Assembly: GCA_031841125.1 (NCBI GenBank) | Contig: CM063106.1 | Coordinates: forward strand, 15,624,001-15,688,000 | From: Acanthococcus lagerstroemiae | Taxonomy: Eukaryota; Arthropoda; Insecta; Hemiptera; Eriococcidae | Length of the DNA: 64,000 nucleotides | Direction of reading: 5' to 3' | Shown: positions 40,523 through 53,543 of the stretch, piece by piece | Position numbering within the stretch: position 1 is the first letter of the stretch | How the letters are laid out: each line of letters opens with the position of its first letter | Program-made: the position numbers and the translations under genes | Notes under the pieces: model-generated | Seen by the model: the letters and a program-made list of their open reading frames with translations, nothing else | Told to the model about the DNA's origin: nothing | Database searches by the model: none

Positions 40523-41934
40523 AGAACTGTTGAAAACTTGTTTTTGACTGTCTATGACTCTTTCGGCTTGATTACAGCTCTTTGAGGCGTGCTAAAGACT
40601 TTTTAGGACTTTCAGAGCTGTTTAAAGCTTGTAAAGACTCTCTAAAAGCCTCCTTTAAACTTAGTCTCAGTGCTGATTTAAAACGTTCTTAATGTTATTT
40701 AAGATTTTTTAGTGCTCTACTATAAGTCCAGGCACCCAGAGCTCAAACTCGAAGCCCCGGTGTCGAGAATTTTCCAAGGAGGTATAATGAGCCTGAGCCA
40801 TAAATTAATTGCAAAAAACGGAACCCCCCCCCCCTCAAAAATGGTTTACTGATGCCGAACCGCAGCCGGACCCAGTACCAGAAAAACAGAAATGGTTGAA
40901 TTGAATGAAATAGGATCTCATTCCGTTATTTTGATCCTTCAAATTCTGTTCCATTCCGAACCATTTACTTCCAATTTGATGGATTTTTATTGAAATCACT
41001 GACGCTTCCCCTTCGTTTGCCATTAAAAAGTAATAAAAATTTGGTAAAAAATGAGAGATTTTCGTATTATAAATAAGAAACTGTTTCAAGTAAGTGATCG
41101 ATTCCAGTTCCGTTCTATCAGTTCCATACGTTCTTTTGATCCTCCCTGAAGAACAGTTTATTTGCCAGAATTTCAGGTTGATACTCGGAAAAAATTATTT
41201 GCTGGACCCAAAGCTAATCTCAGACTTTGAGTAGAGCCGGAGCCGGGGCACTTAGCGTCCCCTTTTCCCCTTCCTTTTTCCCATTCCCGTTTCCCTCTCC
41301 TCATTCCCTTTCACTTTCCAATGCGCACTGCAACTATTTTCACTCCTCTTAAAAATAACCAGAGCCGGGGCAAGAAACCGCATTTTTGGTGGAGCCGAAG
41401 CTATTAAGAATTTTTTTTTGGAGTCGAAGCCGAGTCCGGAACCGTACGAAAATTATTCTCCGGAGGTAGAAAAAAATTACTTACGGGGAACTGGAGCCAG
41501 CTTGAAGAATTTCAGCCGGATTCGGAGCCAATTCAAACTATTTTATAAATTGGTTTTGGAGATGGAGCCAGCTCGGAGCGGATTCTGATACCGGCTCCAG
41601 GTTTTTGGTTAAGACTCACTGATTGTTTCAAATTCGTTTACTACTTCCTAAGGTTGTTTCTTTAAATTCCCTAACGAATCCAGATTCGCATAAGACTTCT
41701 GTCAACTGGATGAAAAAATTAACAAATGAAATATGGGAATCGTTTCTCAGGTTATTCAAGTAGCTAAAATCGTTTCCGGCATTTACTTGGTTGTATTTTC
41801 AAAAATGTGATATCAACGGGCAGGGAGAGAATTCAAAATTTGAAGAAAAAAAATCAACAAATGCCGCATGTGTCTTATTTCCTAGGTCCATGGTGACCAT
41901 CGCCTAGTTAATGTACATTTTTGTGTAAATCGTC
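40523..41934. other. Intronic sequence with GGAGCCG-rich degenerate repeat
   Basis: About 40850-41600 carries many GAGCCGGAGCC/GGAGCCAG units, a degraded minisatellite. A C-run lies near 40827-40835. No exon. Confidence 0.6.
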
Positions 41935-42125
41935 CAATCGTCCAGTCTGGTGAGTTTCTGCGTAGTACGATGCGAACGTCTCACAAATGTCTTTTGTCTC
42001 CTGCATTTCCAATCACCCGGTACGTGATCTTTTCAAAACCACGTTCTGCTTCTTCTTCTTCTCATGACTCACTCTTCTTTTTCTCTTTTGATCGGCCAGC
42101 CAAGACATCCGTTTAATTCAGTTAC
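41935..42125 (+). repeat. Dispersed repeat, copy 2 of 3
   Basis: Same block order as 18299-18475 (minus) and 54940-55145: GTAGTACGATGCGAACGTCT, TGTCTTTTGTCTCCTGCAT, CGGTACGTGATC, TTCTCATGACTCACTCTTC. Confidence 0.8.
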
Positions 42126-42669
42126 AGGTGAGTTACAGTCTATGTTCAGCACTCACGAAATCCGTTTTTTGTATCGATCGTTCAATACCGATGAATAAGA
42201 CGCCGTAGATTCGCCGCCGATAAGAGGTAAGAGGAGAAATAAGAGGGGGGGAGAAGAACTGTCTACCTCAAAGCGTTTCCCCCTATCCTGACGCAAGCTC
42301 AATCAGGGTAATTCCAGGATAGACGGTACAGTAACCCAGGACCGTTTTGGTGTACGTGCACCGCCATACGCCCCACCACTATCACTATTACTAATCAAAC
42401 TTCCAATTTTGTGCATAAGTTTACCTACCCATTCTAAAGAAACATGTATCTACCCGTCATTAAGTAGTTATTTATACCTGCAAATACAAAAAGGGATATC
42501 TGCGTAAATTAATACTCAGCCAGTCTCACGTCTGGAAATCAAATGTGAGAGAAAGTGAGCACCATATAAATCGTTTGATTAGTAATCACTTACGTGTTCT
42601 GCATTACAGAGCTAGAGATACCAATTAATTCACTTTTGGTCTAAATGAACCGCGAAGCGGGTCAGCTAG
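42126..42669 (+). mobile_element. Helitron-like 3' end (non-autonomous; 5' boundary uncertain)
   Basis: The sequence ends with a short hairpin CCGC-GAA-GCGG at 42650-42660, then CAGCTAG at 42663-42669 followed by T. This is the CTRR-T terminus with preceding hairpin expected of Helitrons. The 5' limit is not defined. About 42380-42590 holds a short inverted pair (TTACTAATCAAAC and GTTTGATTAGTAA). Confidence 0.5.
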
Positions 42670-44280
42670 TTATTTTATAAAACTTTTCATGACTGTGGTG
42701 TACTTATCATTACCCTGTCAAGGTGTTTTTTCCCCTTTCTCTTACTGGAAAATTGGTGCCAAAAATCAAAAATGAATGTCTGAGTGTAGATATCTAGTTC
42801 TAAGTATGTGAAAAATGATGACAAAAAATATTTAAAAAAGGTCAAAAGTTATTTTAATTATTGGAAGTTAGAAAATCCCTCCACTGGTAAAATCACCCAT
42901 AAAGGCTTAAAAATATTGTTCATGTTTTTTTTGTTTTTTTATTTTTATTTTTTACAAACCGTGTGATCTATTCAAGAGACGAAAACTTCGTACCTATGAA
43001 CTGCTAATTTGTAACTAAATTTTCTCTAAATTTATGATTCGTGAGCTGTAAATCGAAAAATCGTGAACAAGGGAAGTACATAACGAACCCAAAAAGGCTT
43101 CATTTTCCAAACCTATGCAATTCTATACACCTTTTCCTCTTACACGTTTCGGTCGACCAGAACTTTTTGCATTACGAAGGAAGGAAAAACAATTACTTAG
43201 ATCAAATAACAGGAATTACATTGAGTTTGAAGGGTGTGTACGAAAACAAGTTCACAACTTTCCTACGTGAACACGGTGCTCCGCTGCGGTTATTTTGGTT
43301 ACGAATTTTACGCTTCAAATTCGAGTCGCGAATACCACGCTCGCAGTTGAGTTAATTTTATTTAAACACGAACAATGGAGAAGAAAACTGTTCAGAACGG
43401 TGCCATAATTACTGACATTTCGTCACCAATCGCGCGCGAAAAATTGCCACTTATCTAAATTTCGAGTAATGCGAATATAGTAATTTAGTTTCGATAATGG
43501 GGCAATTTTTCTATGAATAAATTATCGTTCTCGCCTCCCATCACAACAGAGAGAATAAAGATCTCGTCAATATTTTCAATTTCTCGGCCCCGAAGAAAGC
43601 CATTTTATGGAAGCTACCTTCTCCGAATTACCCCGCCAGGCGGCGGCCCGCGTTCATTACGACGCCGAACAACGCTCGCAAAAATAATCACTCTCCATTG
43701 TAATCGCTTCCTCCATTTTAAATCCATAACGATTGCGATAAATGAACGCTAATTAATCCGAGATCGATGAGAACGGGGGGGAGGGGGGGAGAAAATAAAA
43801 AGAGAAGAAATCCGGAAAAATGCTCTGTGTCGTGAACATGGTCTTTTTTTCCAGACGGTGTTCGGTGTACGAAAAGTTCGGGCTCGATTCATAATTCGAT
43901 TTAATTAGACGACTGTATAGACACCGAGTGCCATTTGCTTTTGTAATTATATGCAAATCCTGGCTACAGAACGAATAGAGAGTCTACTTTCGTCGGGTAT
44001 GGCCCCCGGAGGGCATTTCCTACATAGCTTTACCGCGAAAGCAGAAAAAGACATTCAGCCATTTTATTTTGTCGCCGGCGTTCAGTTTTTTTTTTATTGC
44101 ACTAGGTCAGTTATCCGGCGGAAAAACATTTCCGAGGTCTGGCATTTTGTTCTACCGGCGTGAAATTAAAACAATAAATATAGAGGGCGCTGTATATTCA
44201 TTGCAGATATTAACGCACGGTTGTATTGGAGCTTCAGTTGGGTTGTTAATTAAAATAACCGGAAGGTTATTGGAGAGAGA
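42670..44280. other. Intronic sequence, no gene seen
   Basis: Nothing recognised apart from a G-run near 43774-43790. Confidence 0.55.
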
Positions 44281-44342
44281 AGGTACTGTAATTATCCGAC
44301 AGGTACTGTAATTACCCGACAGGTACTGTAATTATCCGACAC
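44281..44342 (+). repeat. 20 bp tandem repeat x3
   Basis: AGGTACTGTAATTATCCGAC occurs three times, the middle copy with one substitution (ACCCGAC). Confidence 0.9.
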
Positions 44343-44508
44343 CGTGGGTGAGGACTACTTCGAGTTGTCTAAATTATAAGGTACCTGGGTCTTGAGACAG
44401 TAGTACAAGCCCGTTGCTAGCCATTTGGGTAGGAGGTGCTGACTGTTTACCAGGGAGGCCTTGAAGATACACATACTCGTAATATATAATGTGAAGATTT
44501 CTACGAGG

Positions 44509-44775
44509 CAGTGGTGTAGCCAGGGGGTGAAAGGGGCTAATGCCTCCCAAGACACCTGAAATTGAATGTAAAATATGCAAAAATGAACGATTTTTCGCCT
44601 TTAAAACACGTTTTTTCGAAACATTTTCATTCGAGCAATAACTTTACCTTCATTTTTCTAAAATAGTCCTCCAATATCGGCGATTCGTAAAAAATACCTC
44701 AATTTTTGACTTTTTCTCCCTTAAAAATCTTACTTTGCTGGCCTCCCCCTTGGAAAAATCCTGGCTACGCCACTG
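44509..44775. mobile_element. MITE with CAGTGGYGTAGCCAGG ends, 267 bp
   Basis: CAGTGGTGTAGCCAGGG at 44509 pairs with CCTGGCTACGCCACTG ending at 44775. The interior is AT-rich and non-coding. No matching target duplication was found. Confidence 0.75.
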
Positions 44776-45330
44776 AATTATGTGTAAAACAGCTGGGCTA
44801 TATATTCAAATCATTCGATGAAACTGAAGGTTCGGTCTTCAGGCTCGAATTCGAAGAAGTTGGAGTTGAATCTTTTCGCCACATTTTTTGTAAATTTTTT
44901 CTGCCACTTATCCAATGTGTTTAAAATATATAAACCAAACATTTTGGAAGGAAATTAGCAAATTTACAGTGTTACAATAAGAAAATTGAATCTGGTCTCA
45001 TTGAAAAAAAAAAAATTGAACACATCGCGTGGAAAAAAATTAACGCTTTTACAACGATCAAAGTTTCGAAATTTTGGAAATAAAAAATACTATTTCTGTG
45101 GACTTATCACGTTATCAGTTCTCAAACAGTTATTCAGGCATTTAGCCAGCGATGTTCAATGTGAAGTGGATCGCGAGCCTACCACTGTGTTTTTGAATTA
45201 TACTCTGACACCAGAAAAAGGCCTGTTTGTCTGAAACTGCTGGATGGACACTCGTGCCCTTTTTTTGCGACACGTCACGAATAAAGAACGACAAACACAC
45301 GATTCGTCTATCTTTCAAAGCAAAGTCAGC

Positions 45331-46271
45331 AGGGACGTACCGAAGAGTTTTTCCTTTGGAGGAGGGGGGAGGCAAAAATTGTGAAAGTCCCAGGTAACTC
45401 AACTCAAAATTTCTAAGTATCAAAGCAAAAAAAACCAAAAAACAACAACTTTTTGACTTGTTAGATCTTTTCACCTTCTCAACTCGATTGCTAAGTGTCA
45501 AAACAAGTAAAAAAGAGAAAAAAAGAAAACTTCTGATTGACTTACTGGATTTTTCCAGCTGATGTTGACTCAACTTGAAATTCCCAAATATCTAAGCTAA
45601 AGAAAAAAACTTTTTGACTTGTTGGAATTTTCCATCTTTTCAACTCAATTCCCAAGTGTCACAGCGAGCAAAAAAAAAATTGATTGACTTATTGGAATTT
45701 TACAACTGATACTGACTCAACTAAAAATTCCCAAATATTAGAGCAAAATGAAAACCTTCTGACTTTTTGGCTTTTCCCAACTTCTCAACTCAATTCCCCA
45801 GTGTCAAAGCAAGTAAAAAAAACAAAAACAAACAAACAAAAAAAAAACTTTTGACTGACTTATTGGATTTTTCCAACTGATGCTGACTCAACTCAAAATT
45901 CCCAATTAATGAAGCAAAATGAAAACCTTCTGACTTGTAGGATTTCCCCAACTTCTCAACTCAATTCCCCAAGTGTCAAATCAAGCAAAAAAACAAACAA
46001 ACAAACAAACAAACAAAAAACTTCTGATTGACTTATTGGATTTTTCCAACTGATGCTGACTCAACTCAAAATTCCCAAATATTAAAGCAAAATAAAAACC
46101 TTCTGACTTGTTGGATTTTCCCAACTTCTCAACTCAATTCCAAAGTGTCAAAGCAAGCAAAAAAAATAATAATAAAAAGAACATTCGACTTGTTGGATTT
46201 TTCCAACTGCTGAGTGAAAAATTCCTATGGAGAGGGGGTAAGTTGTCCCCATCCCCTATCGGTACGTCCTT
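45331..46271 (+). mobile_element. GGGACGTACCGA-ended element with internal tandem repeat
   Basis: The ends AGGGACGTACCGA and TCGGTACGTCCTT are complementary. Between them about six degenerate units of 150-160 bp repeat 'TTGGATTTTTCCAACTGATG', 'CTCAACTCAAAATTCCCAAA', 'AACCTTCTGACTTGTTGG' and 'CAATTCCCAAGTGTCAAAGC', with A-runs. The smaller relative at 55541-55764 has only one or two such units, so the interior has expanded here. Confidence 0.8.
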
Positions 46272-46479
46272 GAAAATCAGTGTTGCCAAGTTTATAAATA
46301 TTAAAGTCTGTAGGAAAGAAAAGTTTTGAACAAAACTAGCGAAAAAAATAAAAAGAATTCGTGTTCACGAAATTTTGCCAAAGAGGCTCCGGTAAGTGCT
46401 AAGGGATGCTGAGCACGCCCTAGCACCCCTCTGGCTACGGGCGTGTAGTAGTACCAGTAGTAACGACCCCCTCTGAGTG

Positions 46480-47450
46480 GGCTACCTTGGCATAGTGAGG
46501 AGACTTACAGACGAACTATAGGCACATAGAAGAAGGAAACTTCAACAGATAAATATCGTCTCTAGCGAATTCATCGACGACAGATAACTAATACACAGGC
46601 AGGACAGAGATTACATAGGAAGAGATCAAAGCAGAGGTGGTGGTGTATTCATTGCAGTGCGTAAGAAACTTCAATCAAGCAAAATAGCACTTATGGAAAA
46701 TGAGCAATTAGGAGACCAAAATGCAACCGAAGTGGTGTTGGCTAAATTGAAATTGCAATTTGACTCACATCCACTCAACATAGGGACAATATATTTCCAC
46801 CCTAATTCCAAACGTAGTTCTTACCAAATCCTATAATATATAATCAATCAACTGATAGGTATCCCCGAGGTAACTCAAGGCACATTTCTGCTGTTGGGAG
46901 ATTTTTACCACTAATCCAAAGCACATCGAGTTGAATGGTCCAATTAATTACGTTGACCTGACACAATATAATATAATTATTACGAATGAGCAAAGCAAAA
47001 CTCTTGATTTGGTATTAAGTAATACAAGCGTCGAAGTATCTTTAGGATGCTCACTAGTCCCAAAAGTGGATACTTTTCACCCACCTCTGAAGGTAGAACT
47101 TGTCATAAATAGGAGATTGAGTTCTACAATAAATAACTTCGGGGAAAATAATGAAAAACTGAACTTTGCTACAGTTGATTTCAGAAAATTGTATGAAGAG
47201 TTTGCAAACATAGACTGGAGCAGATTATATAGCCTTCAAGATTGCAATGATGTTGGACTGGTGTTCAGTTCTAAAATACCGATAATAATTTCACAATCTA
47301 TCCCTAAAACAAAATTGAAAAAGCAAAGAACCTACCCTATATGGTTTACAAAATATATAGTCTCTCTTCTGCTCAGCAAAGAAGGTTATCGGAAGAAATA
47401 TAAGAAAACTGGAGACCAAGCGCGTTTGGAACAATTCACGACGCCATGAT
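46480..47450 (+). pseudogene. Non-LTR retrotransposon endonuclease remnant (CR1/Jockey-like ORF2)
   Basis: Successive plus-strand pieces read SSEFIDDR, RDYIGRDQSRGGGVFIAVRK and TFLLLGDFYH (the APE GDFN site). An open 172-codon frame (46931-47449) follows with SKTLDLVLSN, a degraded DHxPL region (DTFHPPLKV) and the linker toward the missing reverse transcriptase (YPIWFTKYIVSLL). Stops lie at about 46574, 46832 and 46912. The copy is truncated before the RT. APE-type endonuclease nicks the target during retrotransposition. Confidence 0.8.
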
Positions 47451-47717
47451 TTTCTAGTCATAAGACGTCTTTCTCCAAATTAGTCACCATGTTTTCTCCA
47501 TTCAAATGTAGAAAAATCCCTGAAACATTTTGATTTTTTTTTTAAACCTATATAACGACACTAATGAATACTAACTCACATCAGGATGAGTAGGCCAAAG
47601 TACTGGTTTAGCCGGCAGGATCCAGAATACGTCGTTCAACCTGGTGCACAGTAAAAACCAAAAGGTGAGCACGCTTGTTCAACTATCTTAACTGCTTATC
47701 GTATCTAAGATCATACA

Positions 47718-48310
47718 CAGTGTTGGAAGAACGCAAAAATCATATCGTTCCCGTTCTCATTCGTTCTTCTCTAACTCTGCATGGTTCTCATTCATGTTCT
47801 TTGTTCTCCTTACCTTAAGATTGCACGCTCCGGTTCTCGTTCTTGTTCCCTTTTAATATTGTTCCCGTTCCCATTCCCGTTCTTGTGCCACCCTTGGTCC
47901 TTTGTTCCCGTCCCCCATTCTCGTTCTTATCCTCATCCTGAGCACAAGAACGAGAACATGCCGATGTCGTATGTCGATTTTCTTCTCATTCTCGTTCTTT
48001 CTTCTAACACTGATGCAGTACTGCATTTGATTTTTCCATTTAAAAAATATAAAATTGGATTTATAAGCTTTCAGAATTTTATTTTCGCGCAAGCTGCAAA
48101 ATTGTTGGAAGAACGCAAAATTTATCTCATTCCCGTTCTCGTTCGTTCTTCTCCAATTGTATGGTTCCTCATTCTCCTTACCTTATAATTACCAACGTTT
48201 TCCCGTTCCCGTTTCCTGTTCTCGTTCTCATTCCCCTCATGTTCTTGTTCTCGTTCTCAGAACGAGAAAATGCCGCTTTTCTTCTTATTTGCTTCGTTCT
48301 TCCAACACTG
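47718..48310. mobile_element. CAGTGTTGGAAGAACG-ended MITE, apparently two nested or tandem units
   Basis: The outer ends are CAGTGTTGGAAGAACGCAAA (47718) and CGTTCTTCCAACACTG (ending 48310). An internal CTTCTAACACTG at about 48002-48012 and TTGTTGGAAGAACGCAAAAT at about 48102 look like a second pair. Interior units are TTCCCGTTCTCGTTC-rich. The hAT-type CAGTG start is suggestive only; no clean 8 bp duplication was found. Confidence 0.7.
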
Positions 48311-49290
48311 ATCGCTTTTTCGCATAGTCAGCCATGACGCATCTCAAAATACGCTAGATATTCACACCAGGTACAAATCTGGCACCTCTGGCCAATATCG
48401 TTCTGCTCCTCTGGCAAAGCTAACTTAAGGCGTAACGCGATGTCCCCGACAGCGGCAATAGTACCTCTGCCCCATCTGTCAACTGTGGAACCCCGCAAGG
48501 TATGCCCCGCAGAAGCATCCTATCCATAGTGTGTAAAACTTTGCGCAAGATGATCTCACTGCCCCCAGCGCTGATGAGTGATCAGCCCAGCGTCAGCTAC
48601 CACGTATAAGGAGTGTTCTCCCAGCTGCGAGTGCGACGCCCCTGAACTTCTGTTCAAGTTTTTCCAGCTCCGTACTCTAGCCCACCCAACTGGTAGTACG
48701 AGATGTCACTCACCTCCTTAGGTTAGCTTGGCGAGATGGAGTTATACAGGTTCCGATCCCAGCACCGAAGGAAGCCCCAGTACCGCCCAAGAGCATGCCC
48801 AGGTGGTCCTACCGACCACTCACCCATAGCGCCATCAATGCATGACAGTAGATCACCCCCAATGTTGACGCATCAACGCTAGCTGTGACGTGCAGTGGAG
48901 GCTAACACCTGACTCACCTCCGTGACACAGTGCTCCCTGACAAGGCCGCAGCCCCCAGTGCTACTAAACTGGCTACAGGTTTTGGAAGGCGCGACCCTCC
49001 CCCGTTGTGTCCCCAGACAAGTGAATCAAGCCCATCTGACTCACCCCGGCTCCGATCGTGATCCACTGACCCGCACACGAAACCAACTGTGGGAGTGCAA
49101 CGGACATCCCGCAGGACTGTCCCCCACCAGTGTCCATCTTCGATCACCACAAAACAACCGTTCGCCCCCAACTTCCGTTGGCTACAGGACAGCAGCGGGT
49201 ACTTGGGCTGAACTCCAAGACACCTCCCCTGTAGTACTCACTATCTGACAATGAACACTACCAAAGCCTTACTGAAGAGAAACCCTATCT
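48311..49290. other. GC-rich island of unknown origin
   Basis: Clearly richer in C and G than its surroundings, with stretches like CCCCCAGCGCTGATGAGTGA. The longest frame, 108 codons at 48922, has no domain and no convincing codon structure. No CpG-island gene or rRNA was recognised. Could be an old repeat or inserted DNA. Confidence 0.45.
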
Positions 49291-51386
49291 ATCGAACATT
49301 GCACCTGATTCGCTCGCTCTTTTTTGTTCGTTTCTCTCTCGCGTCAGGCTGCTTCTCGCCTCTAAGTACACGCACATAACTATATAAGTACGTAACCTAA
49401 GGTATTCTAAGGGCAAGAAATGCAGTGAAACTCACCAGATTCTCAAACTGGCTCAGATTACAAAACAATGCGAATGCGCACCCAATTAAGCCGAAAATAC
49501 ATAACATACGCGAACACAACCAAATCGCATAATGACAGCCCTTGTGTCATCCAAAAGGATCTCGACCGCTTTCACCAAGGATCATTCCCTTCTACTTTCT
49601 TATCTAATACGGCGTGTTTTTTTTGGTGTTTTTTACGTGGTTTTGTTTTCGTAAAACAGAGGCATTCTGCCTAATTCCAAGGCAATTGTTCTAGTCACAT
49701 TTCCAGTACCCGGTTCAGGGGTGATACAACACAGTTTTGTATATGACCTTCGACTTTTTTCTTTGTGAACTAGTTTCCAGGCAAGTGAATTCTACCAGCG
49801 AGCACACAGTTGTACTCATAAAATACTAAATGAAATTCGAAAAGACCAACCTTTCTTACACAAATGATATGGTAATTGTCCTATTTGAAGAATTAAATCG
49901 GTGGAATTTGTTGCAAATATTATAATGCAGCCCAAAATACCCTTTTCTACCCAAAAAAATAAATACGAAAGGTTGGGTTCAAAATTTGCTGGAACAGAAT
50001 ATTATCAGTTCTTGGAGAATGGCCCAGCTACTGTCCTGTGTATTGTTGCAGCGTGTTTACTGGATACAGTAATTATCATCATTTCTTGCTCTACTTTTTT
50101 AGATGAAATAAGGATAGTACACGCGCAGGGAAACCCGAATGATTTGCGATAAGATGTTTTATTGTGTTGCTATTCAACAAACGACATTAGGTTGGTTGAA
50201 AAGAAATTTATTTGAGAGCTTCCGGTATCGAATTTCATCTGTGGGATCAGAAACAGATATTCGTCTACACTATTGCAAACGTACGACAAATTTATTTTAA
50301 AAGAAAATAAAAATAAAAATCTTTAACTCGATTCACTTCATTTATACAAAAAAGACGTTTGTTCCCTTCCGTTTCCCATTTCTCATCCCCTTGTCCAATG
50401 GAATTCCGCCTGTGTGTACACCACGCCGTGAAATACGTATTTTTCGCAACTTAGCACTAGCACTACATTTGTGCAGTCGTTGGAACTGCGAAGGCGAATT
50501 AAATTTCGCTGATTTTCAAGAATAGAAAAGTTGGCGTTCGATTTCGACACGACGCTGTGATCGCCTGAAGAACATTACCGGTATCGGCAAATCGACTCCA
50601 CAACTTAGCGTATTGTCGTTCGAAGATATTTACTCTAGCATTAAATTTTCCTCGATGTATTTCTCATCGTTTTGTCATACTGTACGTCGTATTGACGTGC
50701 ATTCCGTACTGATTTCAGCCTTCGGTCGTACAGCCTGGTGAAATGCATTTTCAGTGTCACTTGGATTCGCTGTCAGGTCAGACAATCGAAATGCCCACTT
50801 TACAAATTGCATTGTATCATGTATATCCTTTCAAGAACAACTGACATCGCATATAGGCCATGTGGGAAGGGCGAATAGATAGAAGTACATAATTAAAGTT
50901 TTAATTAAATTTTTTCAGCGAGAAAATTGCTGAAAATGCTGGAGGCTGAGGGTTAATGGTTCGTGGTATTCATGAGAACGGACATTTTGAGAGTAATTTG
51001 CCTGTTCCGCTCATTTTCGAGTTCTGCGTTGAATTTTTTTTAAGTGCTTATTTGCTTACTACGGCCCGGATCTGCGACTTAACAAAAACCCAAACAACGA
51101 AACTCCAGTAAGTGCAATACACTATGTTACGGAACATTATTGAAATCAAACTAAAAATTAAAATTAGTACGGGAGAATGTTGTACCATGTGACCAAAAAG
51201 GTGTTTTTTATACTGGAACGTTGTAACATGGATTACAATATTTCGTTCTTGATACAGGGGTGTTGTGAGGTCAATTTCGTGAAGAAGATTCTTTGTATTC
51301 GATTTAGGGGAATGGGGGAAACTTTTTTTTCCTGGTCAGATCAGGAAATAGAAAATGTTTGTAGTACAACACGGAAAGTATACACG
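49291..51386. other. Intronic sequence, no gene seen
   Basis: An 83-codon frame at 49901-50152 has one hydrophobic stretch (VLCIVAACLLDTVIIIISC) but no other support and is not called a gene. Confidence 0.5.
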
Positions 51387-53398
51387 GTTAGTCGTTTTTC
51401 CTTCCGGTCATAGGAAAACTAGTTTTTCGCGAAATCAGGAGCACGTTGTTTCGCCAGGCGCGCAGTCTATTCGCCAAGAATTTCATGGGAAATATTCTGG
51501 GAAAGAAGGGACAATGTAAGAATCTCGGTTATCAAAAGAAAACTAAGACTCAGTAACAATGCAGTTTGGCAGATCAAAAGAATAAAATAGGGGTGGGCGG
51601 CACGCATCACTCGTCTCAGAGACGACCGATGGACCTACAGGGCCACCTTTGGGCACCCGCTGGATAGTAAAAGAAGAAGAGGTAAGCAAATGTTAAGATG
51701 GAAAGATGATATTAATAAATTTATGAAAAGTAATAACTTCCAAAGTATAGCGAGGAATAGGAATGAATGGGAGTGTCTACAGGAAACCTTTGCCCTGCAT
51801 GGGTCAGGAGAGGAACGAGTCCCACTTTGGGGCAGTTAAATCACTAAGTAAATATGTAGTAATAGGTATTAGGTACATACAATTACAAGGCCCTTAATAA
51901 AGGTTTTTTGAATTTGAATTGAATTCGGGGAAAAACTCCGATGGTTTTTGAAGAATTTTATCAAGAATATTCAGGAAACATTTTCTAAATCTCCAAAGAA
52001 TTTCATCGGAAATTTTCAAAAAAAAAATCTCCTATTCTGGAAAAATTTGCAATAATTTTCGGAAAACTTCATCGGACATCTTTGAGAAACATCTTCAATG
52101 ATTTCAGGTGAATTTTGTCAGAAATTTTATGAAAAATCTCCAATAATTCCGAACAATTGTATCAAGAATCATCGAGAGTATCTCTGATGATTTTGGAAGG
52201 ATATCCTTAGAAAAAATTTTGATGCTTTTCAGAAATTTTCGTCAAAAATGTTGGCGAAAAATCTTCAAGGATTTCTAAGGAATTAATTCAGAAATTTTGG
52301 AGAAAAAATGTGATGATTTCCGGCGAATTTCATCGGAAATATTCAGAAAAAATCCAGTGTTTCCAAAGAATTTCCTCAAAAATAGTCGGGAAAATTTTCT
52401 GACAATTTTTAAAGAATTTTCGGAAAACAACTCATAATTTCCGAAGAATCTCTTGAAAATTTTTAGAAAAAATTTCCAGTGTTTTCCAGGAAAGTTCTTT
52501 CTGAAGTAAACCTTCAAGAATCATCGATGAAGGTACTTCTCAATGATTTTCGATAAAATCCTTTGGATTAATATTGCAGAGTTTTCCGAAAATTTCCCAC
52601 AAATTTCTCCTCAAATCATCAGATAATATTATTCAATGATGTCCGATAAAATTCATTGAAAATGATCGGAAATTTACCCTTAATATTTTCGATAGAGTTC
52701 GTCGAAAATAATCTTTGAAAATCAAAGGAATCGTCCCGATATTTTTCATGGAATTCCTTGAAAATAATCGAAGATTTTTTCTGAAGATTTTCGGTGTAAT
52801 TCTTCAAAACTCTCGGTGTTATTCCCTGAGTGCTTTCTATAAAATTCACCAAAAATTATCAGGAAATTTCCGCGGAGAATTTTTATAAAATTTTTGGGAA
52901 AACATGGAAACCTTTTGGAAAACGTGGAAATTTTTTCTAAAAATTTACACTGAAAGTATTAAAAATCATCTGAGATTTTTTCCAAAGATTTACGATTAAA
53001 TTCTTCGGAGATTATCGAACATTTTTCCTGAGGATTATGAATGAAACTCATCAGAAACAATTGGAGTTTTTCTTCGAATATTTCATATATGAAATTTTTC
53101 GAAAATTGCCAGGAAATTTTTTCTAAAATTTTCGATGAGATTCTTTGAAAAATATCGGAGTTTTTATCCGAAAATTTCCAATTCAATTGTTTAAAAATTA
53201 TCACAAAATTTTCCCGAATATTTTCGATAGATAATGTTTCCCTGATGATTCTTGATAAAATTCATCAAAACCCATCGGAGTTTCCCCCGAATAGTTCCCA
53301 TGAAATTCTAGTCAAAAAGAACGCTCGCTTGGCAAAATAACGTGCACCTGGTTTCGCAAAAAACTAGTTTTTCTATGGCGGAAGGAAAACCAACTGAC
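51387..53398. mobile_element. 2 kb element bounded by about 70 bp inverted repeats, interior degenerate minisatellite
   Basis: The left end (51387-51465) reads TTTTTCCTTCCGGTCATAGG and then AAAACTAGTTTTTCGCGAAA. The right end (53315-53398) is its reverse complement with scattered changes. From about 51925 to 53310 the interior consists of loose 50-70 bp units with GAAAATTTTC, AAGAATTTC and TCATCGGAAA motifs. A LINE 3' end is inserted at 51545-51920. Short open frames within are repeat readings. Confidence 0.75.
51545..51920 (+). pseudogene. RTE-type LINE, 5'-truncated 3' end
   Basis: The plus-strand frame reads RWTYRATFGHPLDSKRRRGK, then MLRWKDDINKF and NRNEWECLQETFAL, the C-terminal tail of RTE-clade ORF2 proteins. 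A short 3' UTR follows with a TTGAATTTGAATTGAATT end, as in RTE elements. It belongs to a different subfamily from the copy at 11942-12717. Confidence 0.85.
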
Positions 53399-53543
53399 CC
53401 TCGAACCACAAGTGTCATTAAAATTCTAACTAATGAGAAACAGAAAAATTCCAGCTTTGATGTTTCAGTTTTGATGGCCAATTATTTTTTCTTTTTCTTT
53501 GCTGTTTCATGCACTGAAGTACAATTAATAGCATATGGGTTAT

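Noticed and set aside
47781..48188. 135-codon frame with signal-like start
   Set aside because: It lies over the TTCCCGTTCTCG-repeat MITE and reflects the repeat.
48922..49248. 108-codon gene in the GC-rich island
   Set aside because: An opposing frame of similar length exists and neither has a domain; GC-rich DNA gives fewer stops by chance.
49901..50152. Small membrane protein
   Set aside because: A single hydrophobic stretch in an intron, with no homology or splice evidence.
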